From the NCBI GenBank assembly GCA_003554535.1, contig PWGT01000019.1, forward strand, positions 1 through 57,388: a stretch of 57,388 nucleotides of DNA, in the 5' to 3' direction. A model generated the notes under the pieces. The model saw only the letters and a list, made by a program, of their open reading frames with translations. It had not been told where the DNA came from and did no database searches. The stretch's first letter is position 1; every line of letters begins with the position of its first letter. The stretch is from Syntrophomonadaceae bacterium. Its GTDB lineage: Bacteria > Bacillota_D > Dethiobacteria > DTU022 > PWGO01. A program made the position numbers and the translations under genes. This document shows, one piece after another, positions 53,936-57,388 of this stretch.

Positions 53936-54784
53936 CTACACCTCCACCAAAAGATTATCAATTAGCCTGGCCTGACCAAACTTGGCAGCCACGGCGAGCA
54001 ATACCGTGTTCTCAATTTTTTCGATTTTACCGAGGTTATTTCCATCTACCACTTCTGCATATTCCGGTTTAGCAAGTGGTTCTCGGCTAAGACTTTCCCA
54101 CATAAAATTGCGCAGCGACTCTGAATTTTTCTCGCCAGTAATGATTTTTTCCCGGGCAGCCTGCAAAGTTCTATAAAGAATTGTTGCCGCTTTCCGTTCT
54201 TCCGGGGAAAGATATTTGTTTCTGGAGCTCATTGCAAGTCCATCATGCTCGCGTACGGTTGAACAAATTACCACCTCCACATCCATATTCAAATCTGCCG
54301 CCATTTTTTTAATAACTATAGATTGTTGGGCATCTTTTTGCCCAAAAAAAGCTTTATCCGGAGAAACCAGGTTAAACAATTTGTTGACCACCGTAGTCAC
54401 CCCTCGAAAATGTCCGGGCCTGGAAGCACCACACAACACATCGGTAATTCCTTCCACATCCACATAAGTTAAATACCCTGGTGGATACATTGATTTAGTT
54501 TCCGGGTTAAAGATCAAGTGACAACCTTCCTGTCTGGCTTTTTCACAATCCCCTTCCAGATCACGGGGGTAATCTTCATAATCCTCACCCTGGCCAAACT
54601 GAATGGGGTTAACAAAAATGCTGGTTACTACATAATCAGTTTGCTTACTGGCTTCTCGTATCAAGGAGAGGTGACCTTCATGCAAAAACCCCATGGTAGG
54701 AACCAACCCCACTGTTTTTCCGTTGTCTTTAACCATCTTAACTTCATTTTTTATTTCGTCTAAGCTCTTAATTACTTTGACCAT
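53936..54784 (-). CDS. panC: Pantoate-beta-alanine ligase
   Basis: 282 residues. Nucleotidyltransferase HxGH variant in PTMGFLHEGHLSLI; GQKDAQQSIVIKKMAADL and STVREHDGLAMSSRNKYLS conserved. Joins pantoate with beta-alanine using ATP. GGTGAG before ATG; next to panD (3 bases). Confidence 0.97.
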   Translation of the reverse strand: MVKVIKSLDEIKNEVKMVKDNGKTVGLVPTMGFLHEGHLSLIREASKQTDYVVTSIFVNPIQFGQGEDYEDYPRDLEGDCEKARQEGCHLIFNPETKSMYPPGYLTYVDVEGITDVLCGASRPGHFRGVTTVVNKLFNLVSPDKAFFGQKDAQQSIVIKKMAADLNMDVEVVICSTVREHDGLAMSSRNKYLSPEERKAATILYRTLQAAREKIITGEKNSESLRNFMWESLSREPLAKPEYAEVVDGNNLGKIEKIENTVLLAVAAKFGQARLIDNLLVEV

Positions 54785-54854
54785 TTTGTTAATCTCACCT
54801 GCTGTTTAACTAATTGGATAAAATTTTATATATTAAAATATGTTTTCCCCAAAA

Positions 54855-55709
54855 TTATTTCCTTTCCAGAGCCTTTACCAGCTTGTCGTAAATTTCCTGG
54901 GACATATCAAAACGATGTTCTTCAGTGGGGAATTTCCCTTCTTTAACTTCGCGGATATATTCCTCCACTCCTTTCTCCATTTCCTGGCGAGCATTGGCAT
55001 ACTGCTTTACAAATTTAGGACGCATGCCGGTATGCAGCCCCATTACATCATGGTAAACCAGAACCTGCCCGTCACAATGTTCTCCCGCTCCAATACCAAT
55101 AGTAGGAATGGATACTGTTCTGGTAATTAAGCGAGCAAGCATCCAGGGCACACATTCCAAAACTATACCAAACGCGCCGGCGGATTCTAGTTGTTGAGCA
55201 TCGTTTATCATTTGTAAAGCTGTTTGAATGTCTTTCCCCTGAACTTTGAAACCTCCCATTTGTCCTACAGACTGTGGAGTCAACCCCAGGTGCCCCAAAA
55301 CAGGAATACCTGCACTTGTAATACCTCTAACAGCTTCAATGATCTCCAAGCCACCCTCAAGTTTAACAGCATCAGCACCAGTTTCCTGGATAGCGCGGGC
55401 TGCATTTTCCATAGCCTGTTCTCTATTAATCTGGTAAGTCATGAAGGGTAAATCAATGATCACCATGGCTCGGGAAGAGCCTCTAACTACTGCTTTGCCA
55501 TGATGTATCATGTCATCAAGGGTCACGGCCAAAGTATCCTTGTAACCCAAAACCACCATGCCCAGTGAATCTCCCACCAGAATGGTGTCAACTCCAGCTT
55601 CATCTACCAATTCTGCAGTGGGGTAATCATAAGCCGTAAGCATTGTAATCTTGTCTTCCGTGCTCTTTTTTTCTTTCAGGTCCAGGATGGTCGTTTTGTT
55701 GTTAGACAT
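54855..55709 (-). CDS. panB: 3-methyl-2-oxobutanoate hydroxymethyltransferase
   Basis: 284 residues. Metal-binding and substrate motifs MLTAYDYPTA, VGDSLGMVVLGY, KLEGG and GHLGLTPQSV. Makes ketopantoate from alpha-ketoisovalerate and methylene-THF. AAGGAGG 8 bases before ATG. Confidence 0.97.
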   Translation of the reverse strand: MSNNKTTILDLKEKKSTEDKITMLTAYDYPTAELVDEAGVDTILVGDSLGMVVLGYKDTLAVTLDDMIHHGKAVVRGSSRAMVIIDLPFMTYQINREQAMENAARAIQETGADAVKLEGGLEIIEAVRGITSAGIPVLGHLGLTPQSVGQMGGFKVQGKDIQTALQMINDAQQLESAGAFGIVLECVPWMLARLITRTVSIPTIGIGAGEHCDGQVLVYHDVMGLHTGMRPKFVKQYANARQEMEKGVEEYIREVKEGKFPTEEHRFDMSQEIYDKLVKALERK

Positions 55710-55783
55710 GAGTTAGGCCTCCTTGTAATTACTTACTTATTTAACAGCGCTGCATCTATTTTGCAGCTATCTACATTCCCTTT

Positions 55784-56677
55784 TTATAGTTTCTCCCCCT
55801 CATTCCCTTCATAACCAAGCACAAATTTAATATTATTTTTCTCTTCCTCATGGAGAGTGCCCTTTTCACTGGCTACCTGTGCTGTATAATTGCCCAATTG
55901 CCGGTAAAGATCAAGAATAGAGGGCATTTTTTCTTTTAATTTTAAAACATGACTTTCCACAGTGGAAGCATCTCCGCGATCAATGGGGCCTGTTAAGCCT
56001 TGCGGAACTCCTACTTTCTTGACATTAGCCAAAGTTCCTTCCACAAGGGGCATCAACGCTGGGAGAGCTTTTTCTCTTGGCACACCGACCTCTTCCATCA
56101 TCTTCAAGCTTAAGTCAAGAAGGGCTACAAAATAATTGCATGCTACGCAAGCAGAAGCATGATATATAGGTTTCATTTCAGTAGGTATAGTTAAAGCATT
56201 TCCTTCCAGCGCAGAAACAAGTTCTTCCCCTACCTTCAAAGCATGTTCTTCTCCTTCTAAGGTAAAATATGAGCCGGGTAGATTATTAAATCCTGTGTCC
56301 ACACTGGGAAAAGTTTGAAGAGGATGCAAAGAGAGAACGCCAGCACCTTCTTTTCGAGCAGGCTCCAAGAGTTCACATGTATGAGCCCCACTGGTATGCA
56401 AGACTACCTGCCCTTGGCGAAAGCCCTGATTCTCAGCTATATAATTACAAACACTTGTTATTTCACGGTCAGGTGTTGTTATAAGTACAATTTCGGAGCG
56501 AGAAGCAACCTCTGCAGGATTAAGAAAGAAAGGCACATCTAATCTTGTTGTAGCTTCTCGAGCTGACTTTTCTGTACGGCAACATACCCCAGATAGGGCA
56601 TACCCTTTATTCTTCCAGGCCATGGCCAGGGCTGTTCCAACATTTCCTGCTCCTACTACACCTACAGGTCCGTACAT
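55784..56677 (-). CDS. Rossmann-like/DUF2520 protein, candidate ketopantoate reductase
   Basis: 297 residues. The N-terminal dinucleotide fold begins GVVGAGNVGTALAMAWKNKGY; the C-terminal helical DUF2520 domain includes PIYHASACVACNYFVALLDL and RGDASTVESHVLKL. First gene of the pan operon, before panB. No classical panE is present, so this protein may reduce ketopantoate to pantoate, as described for PanG-type reductases in other bacteria. GGGAGAG 7 bases before ATG. Family firm; reaction inferred from context. Confidence 0.85.
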   Translation of the reverse strand: MYGPVGVVGAGNVGTALAMAWKNKGYALSGVCCRTEKSAREATTRLDVPFFLNPAEVASRSEIVLITTPDREITSVCNYIAENQGFRQGQVVLHTSGAHTCELLEPARKEGAGVLSLHPLQTFPSVDTGFNNLPGSYFTLEGEEHALKVGEELVSALEGNALTIPTEMKPIYHASACVACNYFVALLDLSLKMMEEVGVPREKALPALMPLVEGTLANVKKVGVPQGLTGPIDRGDASTVESHVLKLKEKMPSILDLYRQLGNYTAQVASEKGTLHEEEKNNIKFVLGYEGNEGEKL

Positions 56678-56882
56678 ATTATGACTCTCCCTTGCCCAAC
56701 ATAGCCTGGATAGCCTCTTTAGTAAAGCAAAAATACCCTACCAACACGGTAAGGTACACATTTTGAAATAACGATTGCGCATTTTGCACTTACGTACCCT
56801 CCGTCCCGGTCCAAATATGGCTCCAAGCAGAGTAAAAATTCATAATTTTTATACATTGTACGACGCCTTGAGGCTGCCGTCA
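56678..56882 (-). promoter_or_regulatory. Leader of the pan operon with antiterminator
   Basis: About 205 untranslated bases. A 5' hairpin (ACGGC-A-GCC/GGC-GUCGU, 56860-56880) carries a bulged A. A later AGGGTAC (minus strand, 56800-56794) can pair with GTACCTT (56757-56751), which is the 5' arm of the terminator at 56724-56756. The two folds exclude each other, as in riboswitch or attenuator control. The pan RNA motif known from pantothenate leaders in Firmicutes is also described with bulged adenosines; I could not align it here. Confidence 0.65.
56724..56756 (-). terminator. Attenuator terminator upstream of the pan operon
   Basis: Minus-strand TACCTTACC, loop GTGTT, GGTAGGGTA (one G-U pair), then TTTTTGCTTT. 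It lies about 47 bases before the first coding gene, so it can end transcription before the operon. Confidence 0.75.
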
Positions 56883-56887
56883 TGGTG

Positions 56888-56917
56888 ATTCTACCTTATT
56901 ATATGATAAATTGTCAA
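56888..56917 (-). promoter_or_regulatory. Predicted sigma-A promoter of the pan operon
   Basis: On the minus strand, a perfect TTGACA (56912-56917), 18-base spacer, TAGAAT (56888-56893). Start near 56882. Confidence 0.75.
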
Positions 56918-56973
56918 GGATTTTTACCCGATGAATCAAAGGACGGTTTGGACTGCCCCCTTAAAGCGACATA

Positions 56974-57002
56974 GGGACGCGGGGACAGGTCCCTTGTCCC
57001 AC
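56974..57002. repeat. REP-like palindromic repeat, copy 2
   Basis: Identical over 29 bases to the copy at 5099-5127, same orientation, 52 kb away. It lies 57 bases upstream of the pan -35, outside any gene. Confidence 0.8.
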
Positions 57003-57050
57003 TTTTACCCTCTTCCTCCTGTAGAGAAGTACATTCTTGCTTCTCAGGGT

Positions 57051-57130
57051 TTTAATTTCCTCCCCCAAAAGATTTAATTTTCTTCCCCAGAGGATTTAAT
57101 TTCCTCCCCCAGGGGATTTTATTTTCTTCC
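57051..57130. repeat. 22-bp tandem repeat, about 3.6 units
   Basis: Units at 57051-57072, 57073-57094, 57095-57116 and a partial fourth from 57117. Each has TTTAATTT, then a C/T-rich tract (C-TCCCCC), then a purine stretch (AAAAGA, AGAGGA, AGGGGA). On the minus strand each unit shows GGGGGAGGAAATTAAA, which looks like a Shine-Dalgarno but has no ORF behind it. Followed by a CCCCC/GGGGG hairpin near 57131-57147. Confidence 0.8.
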
Positions 57131-57179
57131 TCCCCCTGACGGGGGGACTGAAAAGGGGGGGAGCTCATAAAGCTAAATT

Positions 57180-57388
57180 TTAGGAAACCATTTGCATGAT
57201 GCACTTCTGTATAATGACATATGTAATCCAAGCATACTCCATCCCCGGGGGTGGGTCAGCGCAGCGACTAGACCGTTGCGCGGGCCATAGGTGCGACTCA
57301 TCGCGACGGCCTCCGCGGACTTCCCGTCCAAACTGACATCGTGTCAGCTCCCGGCGCCCTGCGTCCTGCAGGGCGGTCCGCTTCGGCC
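57180..57388 (-). CDS. Open reading frame crossing the GC shift, open at the right edge
   Basis: A minus-strand frame of 68 codons with no stop from the window edge (57386) to TAA at 57180-57182. The first 47 or so residues are Arg- and Pro-rich (GC-rich DNA), the rest is typical of AT-rich DNA. I do not recognise it. It may be chance translation of a structured non-coding element. Confidence 0.15.
   Translation of the reverse strand, partial: PKRTALQDAGRRELTRCQFGREVRGGRRDESHLWPAQRSSRCADPPPGMEYAWITYVIIQKCIMQMVS
57242..57388. other. GC-rich segment of unknown nature at the right edge
   Basis: From about 57242 the base composition jumps to about two-thirds GC, unlike the rest of the window. 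Several hairpins are visible (for example CGCCCTGC with GCAGGGCG at 57353-57374, GACA-TCG-TGTC at 57340-57350). GTGCGACTC at 57291 resembles the 5' end of bacterial group II introns (GTGYG), which would make the rest of the intron lie beyond the window. Other mobile or RNA elements are equally possible. Confidence 0.3.

Noticed and set aside
56715..56883. A 55-codon frame inside the pan leader beginning MTAASRRRTMYKN
   Set aside because: Its ATG coincides with the predicted transcription start, the next ATG lacks a Shine-Dalgarno, and the frame runs through the terminator hairpin. A structured leader explains the sequence better.
57051..57130. CRISPR array
   Set aside because: The 22-bp units are directly adjacent without spacers and too short; no cas genes are nearby.
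57242..57388. Domain V of a group II intron on the minus strand (GTCGCGATGAGTCGCACC)
   Set aside because: The bulge and AGC/CGA triad of domain V are missing; only a 5' intron end on the plus strand remains possible, at low confidence.

Overview
The window is one chromosomal stretch of an anaerobic, Gram-positive clostridial bacterium. The evidence is a SCIFF peptide with its radical SAM maturase, IreB, a DUF1292 protein, CodY, HslUV, a PPi-type phosphofructokinase, several ferredoxin-type proteins and a selenocysteine tRNA. The base composition is moderately AT-rich. Several proteins are very acidic (the S2 tail, the TPR protein, the DUF1292 protein), and a radical SAM enzyme carries the substrate residues of glutamate 2,3-aminomutase, which can make the osmolyte beta-glutamate. 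A salt-tolerant relative of Dethiobacter, Contubernalis or Natranaerobius would fit, but this placement is inference. Nearly all genes lie on the minus strand; the plus-strand genes are ytxH and its partner, a DUF362 gene and a DD-carboxypeptidase.

Layout. 1-5000: 5' end of a zinc alcohol dehydrogenase, selC with promoter and terminator, a small unknown gene, tatC, a membrane TPR protein, a coiled-coil zinc-ribbon protein, a Nif3 protein and trmK. 5100-9900: a palindromic repeat, ytxH and partner (+), PPi-PFK, DUF362 (+), YjbQ and a membrane-anchored trypsin-like protease. 9900-13700: a four-gene tRNA operon and dnaG-rpoD behind a long leader. 13850-18100: an electron-transfer flavoprotein fused to ferredoxin and MvhD domains, an iron-sulfur flavoprotein and the DD-carboxypeptidase. 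18100-29500: the conserved mltG, DUF1292, ruvX, (aldo/keto reductase), ireB, alaS series, an AI-2E transporter, a small zinc-ribbon protein, mnmA, yigZ and rarA. 29500-34700: the SCIFF system, a hybrid histidine kinase, a LytTR regulator and a glycosyltransferase. 34700-51950: the conserved Firmicutes block dprA-topA-trmFO-xerC-hslVU-codY-rpsB-tsf-pyrH-frr-uppS-cdsA-dxr-rseP-ispG, with a ferredoxin and a PASTA-like protein inserted. 52000-56900: glutamate 2,3-aminomutase and a pantothenate operon. 56900-57388: non-coding repeats and a GC-rich tail of unknown nature.

How the genes fit together. The large block couples tRNA modification, DNA topology, translation (S2, EF-Ts, RRF), the MEP isoprenoid pathway (dxr, ispG) and its use in undecaprenyl phosphate synthesis (uppS), plus phospholipid precursors (cdsA) and site-2 proteolysis (rseP). 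The pan genes make pantothenate, with a DUF2520 protein in the place expected for ketopantoate reductase. Their leader ends in an intrinsic terminator with a mutually exclusive antiterminator.

The most interesting signals are: the pan-operon attenuator leader; recurrent apparent non-ATG/GTG/TTG starts (CTG for dxr and ruvX, ATT possible for a protease and the alcohol dehydrogenase), each with a well-placed Shine-Dalgarno; the glutamate 2,3-aminomutase signature; a SCIFF precursor with an extended C-terminus; a structured leader before dnaG; and a repeat-rich, GC-shifted right end. Reading was by eye, so stem pairings, starts and promoters are predictions.
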